Source: Steromphala cineraria
Taxonomy: Eukaryota; Mollusca; Gastropoda; Trochida; Trochidae
Assembly: GCA_916613615.1 (NCBI GenBank)
Contig: OU744728.1
Coordinates: 62,001-126,000, forward strand
Reading direction: 5' to 3'
Length of the DNA: 64,000 bases
Shown here: positions 36,775-47,973 of the stretch, one piece after another
Layout of the letters: each line of letters opens with the position of its first letter
How positions within the stretch are numbered: position 1 is the stretch's first letter
The notes under the pieces: model-generated
The model's input: the letters and a program-made list of their open reading frames with translations, nothing else
Databases searched by the model: none
What the model was told of the DNA's origin: nothing
Program-made: the position numbers and the translations under genes

Positions 36775-38577
36775 AAACACCTCATAACCCTCACCCACCG
36801 TTAACCCTTAGCTCATTACTCAAACACCTCATAACCCTCACCCACCGTTAACCCTTAGCTCATTACTCCAACACCTCATAACCCTCACCCACCGTTAACC
36901 CTTAGCTCATTACTCCAACACCTCATAACCCTCACCCACCGTTAACCCTTAGCTCATTATTCCAACACCTCATAACCCTCACCCACCGTTAACCCTTAGC
37001 TCATTACTCCAACACCTCATAACCCTCACTCACTGTTAACCCTTAGCTCATTACTCCAACACCGCATAACCCTCACTCACCGTTAACCCTTAGCCCATTG
37101 CTCCAACACCGCATAACCCTCACTCACTGTTAACCCTTAGCCCATTGCTCCAACACCGCATAACCCTCACTCACCGTTAACCCTTAGCCCATTGCTCCAA
37201 CACCTCATAACCCTCACCCACCGTTAACCCTTAGCTCATTACTCCAACACCTCATAACCCTCACTCACCGTTAACCCTTAGCTCATTGCTCCAACACCTC
37301 ATAACCCTGACTCACCGTTAACCCTTAGCTCATTACTCCAACACCTCATAACCCGCATCCACCGTTAACACTTAGCCAATTACTCCAACACCTCATAACC
37401 CTCATTCACCGTTAACCCTTAGCCCATTGCTCCAACACCTCATAACCCTCACTCACCGTTAACCCTTAGCCCATTGCTCCAACACCGCATAACCCTCACT
37501 CACCGTTAACCCTTAGCCAAGTACTCCTACACCTCAAAACCCTCACTCACCGTTAACCCTTAGCCCATTGCTCCAACACCGCATAACCCTCACTCACCGT
37601 TAACCCTTAGCCCATTGCTCCAACACCGCATAACCCTCACTCACCGTTAACCCTTAGCCCATTGCTCCAACACCGCATAACCCTCACTCACCGTTAACCC
37701 TTAGCCCATTGCTCCAACACCTCATAACCCTCACTCACCGTTAACCCTTAGCCCATTGCTCCAACACCTCATAACCCTCACTCACCGTTAACCCTTAGCC
37801 CATTACTCCAACACCGCATAACCCTCACTCACCGTTAACCCTTAGCCCATTGCTCCAACACCGCATAACCCTCACTCACCGTTAACCCTTAGCCCATTGC
37901 TCCAACACCTCATAACCCTCACTCACCGTTAACCCTTAGCCCATTGCTCCAACACCTCATAACCCTCACTCACCGTTAACCCTTAGCTCATTACTCCAAC
38001 ACCTCATAACCCTCACTCACCGTTAACCCTTAGCTCATTACTCCAACACCTCATAACCCTCACTCACCGTTAACCCTTAGCCCATTGCTCCAACACCGCA
38101 TAACCCTCACCCACCGTTAACCCTTAGCCCATTGCTCCAACACCTCATAACCCTCACTCACCGTTAACCCTTAGCTCATTACTCCAACACCTCATAACCC
38201 TCACTCACCGTTGACCTTTAGCTCATTACTCCAACACCTCATAACCCTCACTCACTGTTAACCCTTAGCTCATTACTCCAACACCTCATAACCCTCACTC
38301 ACTGTTAACCCTTAGCTCATTACTCCAACACCTCATAAACCCTCACTCACCGTTAACCCTTAGCCCATTGCTCCAACACCTCATAACCCTCACTCACCGT
38401 TAACCCTTAGCCAAGTACTCCTACACCTCAAAACCCTCACTCATCGTTAACCTTTAGCTCATTACTCCAACAACTCAAAACCCTCACTCACCGTTAACCC
38501 TTAGCTCATTACTCAAACACCTAAACCCTCATTCACTGTTAACCCTTAGCTCATTACTCCAACACCTCATAACCTTC
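36775..38577 (+). repeat. 47-bp minisatellite, ~38 copies, with telomere-like words
   Basis: The unit, beginning CTCATAACCCTCACTCACCG, contains two TAACCC words per 47 bp (ATAACCC and GTTAACCC). Copies differ at GCTCATTACT compared with GCCCATTGCT and ACCTCAT compared with ACCGCAT, in blocks. Some end units are degenerate. It lies about 500 bp upstream of the first coding exon of the minus-strand gene. There are no spacers and no coding potential. Confidence 0.97.
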
Positions 38578-38579
38578 AC

Positions 38580-39080
38580 TGGTATGTGTTGGTTGTATAT
38601 CATATTGTTTAATCTTTAGCAATCTGTTTTTCTGTGATGTGATGTTTATTTTGAGAAATTGTAAATGTAATAATGTGGTATTTCACAAGAAACGATATGC
38701 TAAAATATGAACATATGATGAAGATGGATCCCGGTGAAGGTGTGATATGTCAAGATGAGTGTTTGCATTGTAGCGTTATTCTACTTTATATACATATGGT
38801 CTTTAAGCAATAAAATGAAAGATTTTCATTAGACCTATTTCAGTTATTTCTATAGAGATTATGATATTGAGTGGATTGTTTTGTTTGTCGAGTAATGTAA
38901 ACTTTTAATGACAAATATAGTAATAAATGTAATATTCACCTTGTTTCATAAAATGGAAAACAAAAGGCAATAAAATACAATTGCTTGGACAGATGTTCTA
39001 AAATATTTCCAACACAACTTTCGTGAATGCATGACACACATTCATCAAAGGGATATTTAACCTATTATGCTTCATCTTGT
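38580..39080. other. No supported gene
   Basis: Spacer between the minisatellite and the inverted-repeat-bounded segment. Nothing is recognised. Confidence 0.4.
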
Positions 39081-39153
39081 CTTCATATACACAAAGAACT
39101 TAATTAAGCACCCCCTATTTTGAACTAGAAATCTGTGCATGTGATGCACTGTG

Positions 39154-40812
39154 ATGTCCCCCGCTAACATTTAATCCGAAAGTGACCCTACCCCCATTAT
39201 GTACAAATTTCATATTGTTTCCATGGAAACCAGAAAAATAACAATTGAGAATAACCAAAGTAGCAAAAGGCACAACTCCTCTAGTAGTTCTAACCACATA
39301 TCAAGTCTAGTAAAAATATTTTGAATAGTTTTTAAGCTTAAGTACGGAAACAGACCCTACCCCCCATATACACCTAGTTCAACTTGTTTCTTTAAAGACC
39401 AGAAAAAAAATCAAAATTCAGAATAACCAAAATAGCAAAAGGCACCACTCCAGTACTAGAACTAACCACATACCAAGTTTCATTAAAATATATTGAACAG
39501 TTTTGAAGATATAATGGTCCGGAAACGAAAGCATCCCCCAATATGCACTAAGTTCAAAATGTTTCCATGGAAACCAGAAAAAATAAAAATTCAGAATAAC
39601 CAAAATAGCAAAAGGCACCACTCCAGTACTAGAACTAACCACATACCAAGTTTCATTAAAATATATTGAACAGTTTTGAAGATATAATGGTCCGGAAACG
39701 AAAGCATCCCCCAATATGCACTAAGTTCAAAATGTTTCCATGGAAACCAGAAAAAATAAAAAATTCAGAATAACCAAAACAGCAAAAGGCACCACTCCAG
39801 TACTAGAACTAACCACATACCAAGTTTCGTTAAAAAATATTGAACAGTTTTGAAGATATGGTCCGGAAACGAAAGCATCCCCCAATATGCACTAAGTTCA
39901 AATTGTTTCCATGGAAACCAGAAAAAATAAAAAATTCAGAATAACCAAAATAGCAAAAGGCACCACTCCAGTACTAGAACTAACAACATACCAAGTTTCA
40001 TTAAAATATATTGAACAGTTTTGAAGATATAATGGTCCGGAAACGAAAGCATCCCCCAATATGCACTAAGTTCAAAATGTTTCCATGGAAACCAGAAAAA
40101 ATAAAAAATTCAGAATAACCAAAATAGCAAAATACACCACTCCAGTACTAGAACTAACGACATACCAAGTTTCGTTAAAAAATATTGAACAGTTTTGAAG
40201 ATATGGTCCGGAAAAGAAAGCATCCCCCAATATGCACTAAGTTCAAATTGTTTCCATGGAAACTAGAAAAAATAAAAAATTCAGAATAACCAAAATAGCA
40301 AAAGGCACCACTCCAGTACTAGAACTAACCACATACCAAGTTTCGTGAAAAAATATTGAACGGTTTTGGAGATATGGTCCGGAAACGAAAGCATCCCCCA
40401 ATATGCACTAAGTTCAAATTGTTTCCATGGAAACCAGAAAAAATAAAAAATTCAGAATAATCAAAATAGCAAAAGGCACCACTCCAGTACTAGATCTAAC
40501 CACATACCAAGTTCCGTTAAAAAATATTGAACGGTTTTGGAGATATGGTCCGGAAACGAAAGCATCCCCCAATATGCACTAAGTTCAAATTGTTTCCATG
40601 AAAACCAGAAAAAATGAAAAATTCAGAATAACCAAAATAGCAAAAGGCACCACTCCATCACTAGGTCTAAGCACATACCATGTTTCGTGAAAAAATATTG
40701 AACGGTTTTTGAGATACGGCCCGGAAAAGAAAGCATTTCGGAATGACGGAATCACGGAATGACGGACAGAGGTGAAAACATTATGTCTCCCGAAATAAAT
40801 TTCGGGGGACAT
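39154..40812. mobile_element. Pearl-like element with ~172-bp tandem core
   Basis: The ends are inverted: ATGTCCCCCG at 39154 and CGGGGGACAT at 40803-40812. Eight or nine units of 171-174 bp contain GTTTCCATGGAAACCAGAAA, GGCACCACTCCAGTACTAGA and GGTCCGGAAACGAAAGCATC. The leftmost unit is the most diverged. The right end has GACGGA repeats, then a hairpin CCCGAAATAAATTTCGGG. The architecture is the same as the other pearl-like elements here, with unrelated core sequence. Confidence 0.8.
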
Positions 40813-41785
40813 AAAAATGAATTTGGGTGCTTTTGGACTATTTGGATTAATTGTATGTATTGACCACTCCAGATATAATAATTGCTTTGTTATTGACTAT
40901 TAATTGAACTAAAAATCACTAGTGTGCAAAAATAATGAAAATATGAGAAAAACTGTGAGACTACTGAAATTTTGCCAAATATAACTATTATCATAGGGGA
41001 AAAACTACACATTAAACTTTTGATGTTATGAATCAAAATAACATTTCTGGTCGTTAGTTGACATTTATACACAAAAGCCCTTTTTATCATGCATGATAAG
41101 AGGATAGCGAAACATTGAATTTTCAGTGCTTTTTTCATCAAAAATTGATAAAACGCCTCCAATCTTAACATTGGTGAGTAAATTTGAGATTCTTTAAGTT
41201 GAACTTGTTGATCAAATACTTCTCCTTACTTTAGATAAGCCATTATCTTTGACAGTGACCAATTAATGTTTTTGTGCAGTTTTCTTTAAATTCGATATTT
41301 GATAATTTTGTGATTTTGAAGGTTCATACTGCTTTAACGATTAACTTTTGCTATTGGGTTATTTACTAAAAAGTCATCAATTCACTCAAGAGAATGATAA
41401 TTATCACATTGCAGCAAAAAATATTGACTTTCATTTTCAATTTTTAGGTAACTTGGGTTTTGACTAAGAAATACCAAGTTTTTGTAAAGCCAGTTATTCA
41501 GAGACAGTGAATCTTAAACCGTATGAAGTTTTTGTTTCCACGCTGCTAGATGATCGTTCTTTTAAGTGTAATGGCCAGGATTTTAGTCCCTAGAGGTGCC
41601 AGTATTTACTATCCTTTTACTAATTAGAATGCTCTAAGGGAGATAATTGTTGTGGTCAATAATCAAGCAGGCCCCTAGTTAGGCTGTTGCTAGGTAACTG
41701 GTTCCATACAAGTGGTTCCAAACTGACCAATGGTAAGAGATCATGTGATCATTCATTATCAGGAGGGAAAGTTTAAGCTTAAAAG
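40813..41785. other. No supported gene; one X-box-like site
   Basis: Mostly AT-rich. GTTGCTAGGTAAC at 41686-41698 matches the palindromic X-box recognised by RFX factors, but with no gene nearby its role is unknown. Confidence 0.3.
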
Positions 41786-41790
41786 TCAGC

Positions 41791-41854
41791 CTCTTTTTGT
41801 CTGACCACCCAAGGGATCACATCAGTTGTACCATCTCTCCATTGTTTATAGGTA
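41791..41854 (+). repeat. First copy of an exact 64-bp direct repeat
   Basis: Identical to 43216-43279. It starts CTCTTTTTGTCTGACCACCC and ends TGTTTATAGGTA. Here it is preceded by AAGTCAG and followed by ACTGC, so its borders resemble a 3' splice site and a donor (ATAG|GTAACT). Confidence 0.9.
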
Positions 41855-43215
41855 ACTGCATCATTTGGAACAATAGCTTCTCATTGTGCTTTTATGCTAA
41901 TTTTTTATTTTGATCATGCTTAATTGCACTAAAATGCTTTAACCAGTATTTGTAGCATTCATAATTTGCAAAAAGCATTTAATATTTATTGCTAATTTCA
42001 TAAACTGTGTAAAATGCAAATTCAATTTAATTAGCTCACTGCTAATTAAAGATACAAATTTTCTTTTCCAAATTCAATACTTTTGAATATCTATCATAAG
42101 TGCAGTGCTTTAAAAACATAAAGTTGATATGTCTATCCCCTAATTCATTCAGTGTAGAGTCATCCCTTTGTCTCAGCCTCCACACATGGCATTAATTAAC
42201 CCCCCTTAATACTATGCACTGACCATGGTTCAAGATGGCGGCTCCAGTCTGTAAACAAAGCTGTGTCGTCTGCTAAGATATTTCTCTACACTGTAGCATT
42301 TATCCCACTGCCTTATTTCTTAGGATCAATTGAGTTATTTTATCCTATATATGCATGTCATATGTGCTCATGGTTTTTGGCTAAGCATTAACAATCATTG
42401 GTTTTTTTTCATCACATTATATGAATTCAAATTCATTTATCATATTTGCAATATCCATGTGATGTTTTTTTCACAATGTTTCTGTTAAATGTTATCATTG
42501 TTTTTCCTCACATTTCTAATCATTGTTATCATAATCTGTTTATTGTATGTGAGGTTTTTTCATAATGATAAAAACCTCTATCAACATTGGTTATCCTTTT
42601 AATGTCGCCCTTGGATGTGAAGTCACTGATGTCCTTATTTATACAGTATGTGTTGTTCACATGGGCCTTCCCCTTACCTTCAACTTAAGTAAAATTTAAT
42701 TATGTAATATCTTAGTATTGCAATTTGAATACATTACTTTTTACTCAAGTAAGGTAACGTCATTTGGGTAGTTTATGTTTATTCTACCTAATGGGTGTCT
42801 GTACATTTTTGGAGCCAGCCTCAATGGTCTGGTATGTACAACCAACAGCTAGTCATCACCCATCTTTATTATTCTCCATTAAAGTATAGGCCAGGTGTCC
42901 TATCATGGTTAATAATTTCCCCATATACCGGTATTGTTTGGTTTATACATAGATGTATGTATATCTTTGGCCCCTTGTATAATAATGTGACTTGTAACTT
43001 ACATCAGGTGGCAACATTTCCTTCTGTGGATAATTACTTCTGGCTAAAATTATGGTATTAAATGTAATTAAATATAAATACTCATTGGGAGGGTGCGAGT
43101 GCTGATGCTGCTTGCCAAAATGCATGTGTTTATCTATTACATCACACATTTCATCACATCCACCATACCACATTTATCAAAGTGAAATAATTTATATTTC
43201 AATATATTCATTTAG

Positions 43216-43279
43216 CTCTTTTTGTCTGACCACCCAAGGGATCACATCAGTTGTACCATCTCTCCATTGTTTATAGGTA
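43216..43279 (+). repeat. Second copy of the 64-bp repeat, with exon-like continuation
   Basis: Identical to 41791-41854. It is preceded by TTCATTTAG, an acceptor-like sequence. The plus-strand frame stays open from the repeat to a stop near 43380 and includes TPLDEQTRFAPTIIKFL. This looks like a small terminal exon, but the family is unknown and no upstream exon was found. Confidence 0.5.
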
Positions 43280-43569
43280 CCCCCTTGGATGAACAGACAA
43301 GATTTGCACCAACCATCATAAAGTTTCTTTCTGAATACAACATCATCAAACTAATTTCTGTGTTGTGTCTTCTTTGACTGTAGTACTCGAGCCAGCACGC
43401 TTACCCATCCCTTATCGTGAGACAGAAATTTACCTCAATTTTGGTGATTTCACCAAGTCTAACATAAAACATCCTTATTGTTTTCCTGTACATTTGTTTT
43501 GTTTATCATAAGCAGTGTTTTTCTGTTTGAAAAACTTGGTGGTGCTTAATTAAGTTCTTTGTGTATATG

Positions 43570-45170
43570 TTAGAATAAGAACTAAGTGAAATCATCAATG
43601 TGATTATCAGCAAAACTATATTGATCAAAGTATATGTATGCCTTTACTCTTTTTCAGTGTTACCCGACATCTCATATCCGTTTAAAAGTTCACAATAATG
43701 TTGTCTTATGCATTAAGATTATTTAGACCACAATCATACATTAAATATAGATACGATCTCTACATTGTGTATGCTCTCATATGTCACAACATTTATATTA
43801 TAGTAAATTTAAATGTCTCCACTCTTTACATTGTGAAACCCGGTTGGAGAGTATGTTTACATCTATTTTAGTTTTACCAGTCCTGCTATTTGCTACACCC
43901 GAGAGAGGCTCTATCTGACTGTCATGTGATCGCGGCCTCTCTTATCGCAACCTTTACTAACCCCGGGTACCTTTGTATAGAGTATTGCTCGGGTAAAACT
44001 GGGTTATCTGATTTATTGCTCTAGATAGTGTTAGCTTTTGTTCGTACACTGCACGTTAAACAGACACTCTAGGAATGTTTGAGTCAACTGTTCCTAATTT
44101 CATCAATAGTATCAGTTTATTAATAATAGTAACGAATGTTGGTATAACGTTATTTTTAAAGCTATTCGCCTTGTTCAGTGACGAAATGAAGGTATCAAAT
44201 CGCATGTATGATCTAAATCACGAGTCAACTTATCATTCCCAATATTGGAAACTTATCTACTACAGCCAAAAGAGCAGTAAGAAGATGATAGGTTTAAGAA
44301 ATTGGGCATGGATTGAATTTATTAGATTAATCTCGGCTCCTTTTGGTGTATAAGGTGTTGTTAAGATTTTCATGGAAAATGGGGAAAAATTGGTTATTTC
44401 TGTCAATTTGGAATGAATATTTGCGATGTTTTGAATCTTTTCAACATATATGACATTCAGGGTCGTTTAGAACAAAACAATTGTTTCATTCAAATCTCGG
44501 AATGGCACTTTAAATCTAAACTGTAAATGTAAGTCAGTTGAAGGTCAGATAGATGTCATAAGCTCCAAGTATTACTAAACCATAAATAAACTTGGGTCCC
44601 TAGATTATTCTTGACATTTTGGCTCCTAAACGGCCTAACATGGAGCGGAAATGTGTTTTTTAGTTAAATCCAAATGTCCAAATTTCATTACTCATAGAAT
44701 CATTAGATATATTCGGAGATATATTAATTGTTTCTAATAGTCACAATTGCTATTACAGCAGAAAGTCAGCCATATTGAAATAACTTGTTTAACGTCACCA
44801 GATCCTATAATCAATAGCAACACAGGGAGACACAATCTGTGCTAACAAATAACACCTGAATACTGTTCAATATAAGATGTGAAGGCAAATCTTACTTGGT
44901 CTTGTTTGTCCTTGATTTCAACACGATAGAACATTTCCCTATTTCATTTTCATCAGACACGTTTAGAATCATATATCATCATTATCCGTCCAGAAGTTGC
45001 AACATTCTCGATGGTGTCAGGCTTATGAATGTACATACTTAACGTGCTACATGACATTAGATTCTGAGTTAACTCACATACAGCACATCATGAAGAAGAC
45101 CTACACAGGCCATGTTGCACTAAGTTGTGTAATAGCCGCCAGTCACATGACAGGTTCGAACGGGGCGTGA
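43570..45170. other. No supported gene
   Basis: A 92-codon plus-strand frame at 44075-44353 has one hydrophobic stretch and no recognised motif; not called. Confidence 0.35.
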
Positions 45171-45176
45171 CACCAG

Positions 45177-45637
45177 GGCTGCGTTCGTTTTGCACAGAGT
45201 GTGTCGCACGAGCGATGAAATTCCTAATCGAACGACCATAGTGTCACTCCAGTGTGCACACTAGAGTCACTCAATGTCCCTCCTGCTAAATCGGGGAGGG
45301 AGGTCGTGAGAGTAACGGAAGTACGTCAATTGACACAATGTTTATAACATACCACAGGCATACTTACTTAAATATAAGTCTGTTTTAACAGATTAGCAAC
45401 ATGCCAATGTGAGGTTTAGATTTGGTTAAATGAAAACTATAACATATCTGTGATTTTGGAGACCATGTGTTGTTAAAATTTAATGATAAATTGTTTGTGA
45501 AAAATTCGATTTTCGGCCATATTGTTTACAGCCAGGCAACTAAGTGCGACACTCAGTAGAGCACACAAGTCGTTCGCTCTCAGTGGCATCCGAGCATGCG
45601 CAAGATTACACTCGAGTGGGTCAAAACGAACGCAGCC
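45177..45637. mobile_element. MITE with 16-bp terminal inverted repeats
   Basis: GGCTGCGTTCGTTTTG (45177-45192) and its exact reverse complement (45622-45637) bound a 461-bp non-coding segment. Subterminal GTGTCGCAC and GTGCGACAC words are also inverted. No target duplication is clear, so the superfamily is open. Confidence 0.8.
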
Positions 45638-45711
45638 AAAGTGGATTTCCCTTTACAACTGCCACTACATCATCTTAGCGCGAGATTTAACGCTAGCTCA
45701 CATTATTCAGG

Positions 45712-45815
45712 GGTACCGTATTTCCTAAAATAGACGCCGGGCCTCGAATAGAGGCCGGGGGTATGGCTGTTTAAATACACGCCGGGTTTCGAATAGACGC
45801 CGGGTAATTAGTTAA
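45712..45815 (+). repeat. GACGCCGGG repeat, left copy
   Basis: TACCGTATTTCC is followed by repeated AATAGACGCCGGG-type units. Related units at 54917-55017 end in the inverted form (GGCGTCTATTC-GGGGAAATAC). The two may be the ends of one element now split by about 9 kb of insertions, or two separate copies. Confidence 0.65.
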
Positions 45816-46015
45816 TGAATCAATGCTTCCGTAAGTGAATGCAAATAATGTAATCTCCCTCTGCACCATCTTTATCCATCTATTTCCTACAAAATAAAAT
45901 ACATAAAGCATTTTATCTCTAGAGGAATTTTGAACTCCTAGTATTGTTTGTAAATGATCTTTAAACTTAAGAAAATCATGGAATAATAATGTTTTGAGGA
46001 TGTTTAATAATATGC

Positions 46016-46345
46016 AACGTGGTTTGGTCGCCATCTTTAATTTTCTGCATATTCAAAAGTCCTACCCCAGGAACCTTTCAGGCATCACCACTCGGCAACT
46101 GCTGATACCAGAAAGCTGAAACTTACACACAATGTAGCTGAGACGTTGGCCTATAACAAGATTGGTTCAAAATTTAAAAAATCGAAATAAAAATGTTTAA
46201 AATTTGCCCATTTAGCAATATTCAAGGGCAGATAACTCAAAAACCTCCCAGACGAATTTGATGATTTTTGCATGAGAGCTAGACATTGGCAAGGTCTTCA
46301 AGATAAAAGAATAAAATCGCTCGCGAACAGTCATTTCCGGTCAGG
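46016..46345 (+). repeat. Dispersed repeat related to 27240-27605
   Basis: Shared blocks in the same order include ACGTGGTTTGG-CGCCAT, CAAGGGCAGATAACT, GATTTTTGCATGAGAG and TCGCTCGCGAACAGTC. The rest is diverged. Both copies sit near CTGAATCC hairpin ends, so this is probably the core of the same pearl-like family. Confidence 0.75.
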
Positions 46346-46439
46346 ACAGAGGTCAAACTTTGCATTTTGGATATGTGGTGTTTGGTTGGTATGTTTAAGA
46401 TATAGTACCGAATCAACGACGTACGATAACGCATTGTTC

Positions 46440-46830
46440 TTTATGTCATATGAAAGCCAAAAGTCTTAAGATTTTTTTTTTTAAATTAACAATAAATTCA
46501 GATATTTTTATTACAGTGAGTTATGGACCTTTGAATATTGTCTGCTTTCGTTTTGAATGCATACGATATAGGTATGTTAACAAAACTCGATACTCATCCG
46601 TGACAGACGACACATCATTGTTCTATATATCATAAGAAAGCCAAAAGAAAACAGAATCTTTTAAAAATTAACAAAAAATTCAGTTGATTTACATTGAGTT
46701 ACGGACCTTTGAATATTGTCAACCCTGCATGCGTTTTGAATGCATTTGATAACTGAGAGCATTAAGTAGTGTTTATTATATCCTCAGACAGCCAAAATGA
46801 GATAGAACCTGGGAAAGTTTACATTAAAAT
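46440..46830 (+). repeat. ~190-bp diverged tandem duplication
   Basis: ATGAAAGCCAAAAG, AACAATAAATTCAG, GACCTTTGAATATTGTC and GTTTTGAATGCAT recur in order at about 46452 and about 46642. No coding content. Confidence 0.75.
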
Positions 46831-47002
46831 GTTAAATGTCCTTTAACGTTGGAAAAAAGAACTGTACATATTGTCAATTGTACTCTTTCTTTTGGACTGA
46901 CAATAAATTGTGCAAGTAGACCCAATAAATTTTGAAAGCCTTTATGGTCAAGATTTAATTTCAAGACCAAACGCACGGGTCGATGCATAGGTACAAGCAA
47001 AA

Positions 47003-47173
47003 GCACCTTCCCTTAATGAAAAGGGCATAGTGAGGGGCATATTAGCCACTTGCCCCTTAGCACCTTGCCTTAATGAAAAGGGCATAGTGAGCGGCATATT
47101 AGCCACTTGCCCCTTAGCACCTTGCCTTAATGAAAAGGGCATAGTGAGTGGCATATTAGCCACTTGCCCCTTG
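47003..47173 (+). repeat. 57-bp tandem repeat, three copies
   Basis: Units starting CTTAATGAAAAGGGCATAGT lie at 47012, 47069 and 47126 and are nearly identical. At 19 codons per unit they create open frames on both strands that are not genes. Confidence 0.95.
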
Positions 47174-47580
47174 CATTTAGTATATCAAGACGGGCTTGCT
47201 CATTTTGGTCTTTGTTACACTGCTATCGTGAAAATTCGTCTGAACGGACTATTGACATCATACATACATGTATTGCATACATTTGTCATACATATCATCA
47301 CCATAAACGGCTGAATCCGTTTATATTTGTAATTATAATGCAATCGAAGACGAAATTCATTTCATGATTGATTGTAGTTTCTATTCTGATATACGATATA
47401 AGTTATTTGTTGAAGTTACTAATTACCTACCTGTGTTCACTTATTTCAATTCAAAAGATAAATATGTCATTTTAATGACTTTTCAACAATTTGTTTCACC
47501 GCTAGCCTCAGCAATAACCTCTATGTGTGAGCGCCGACTTTCTCAAGTTGTATGAATGTCTTGTGTAATGTGAATGTATC
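47174..47580. other. No supported gene
   Basis: Contains a short hairpin AAACGGCTGAATCCGTTT near 47305, similar in style to the CTGAATCC ends of the pearl-like family. Nothing else is recognised. Confidence 0.35.
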
Positions 47581-47585
47581 TATTC

Positions 47586-47968
47586 ATCCCCCGCCGCGCG
47601 TTTAGCGCGAAGCGGGGGATATAGTATTCAGCTCTGTACGTCCGTCCCGCTTCTTGTTAGCGCGATATCTAATGAACCGCTCAACCTAGAATCTTCAAAC
47701 TTGGTACCAGTCTTCATCTGGGGAATACGCAGAGCTGAAAAGTTTTCGGTGACCTTTACTTCATTTTCAAGGTCATAGCGAGACTTTGACCAGTTTTGAA
47801 AATGTTGTTAGCGTGATATCTAATGAACCGCTCAACCTAGAATCTTCAAACTTGGTACCAGTCTTCATCTAGGGAATACGCAGACCTGAAAAGTTTTCGG
47901 TGACCTTGACCTCATTTTCAAGGTCACAGCGAGACCGTGACCAGTTTTGAAAATGTTGTTAGCGCGAT
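47586..47968 (+). repeat. Left 382-bp direct repeat flanking the LINE
   Basis: It starts at CCCCCGCCGCGCG, a subterminal hairpin (CGCG-TTTAG-CGCG inside CCCCCGC/GCGGGGG), and contains a little over two ~155-bp units. By eye it matches 53540-53921 with three substitutions and no gap. It stops at TTAGCGCGAT, six bases before the LINE ORF1 start codon. It is a partial copy of the pearl-like element that is complete on the other side of the LINE. Confidence 0.9.
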
Positions 47969-47973
47969 TCAAG

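Larger units (their letters stand above)
39084..43569. mobile_element. 4.5-kb segment bounded by perfect 29-bp inverted repeats
   Basis: 39084-39112 and 43541-43569 are exact reverse complements over 29 bp (core AAGAACTTAATTAAGCACC). No further extension is seen on either side, and no obvious target duplication was found. The interior holds a pearl-like tandem element (39154-40812), a non-coding middle and an exact 64-bp duplication. No transposase frame is visible. It may be a large non-autonomous DNA transposon, or two oppositely oriented copies of one short repeat. Confidence 0.6.

Noticed and set aside
36775..38577. CRISPR array or true telomere
   Set aside because: 47-bp units without spacers; the TAACCC words are only part of a longer unit.
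44075..44353. 92-codon plus-strand gene
   Set aside because: No motif, no splice support and ordinary AT-rich composition.
46948..47314. Repetitive frames (LRQGAKGQVANMPL and the opposite strand)
   Set aside because: Explained by the 57-bp tandem repeat.
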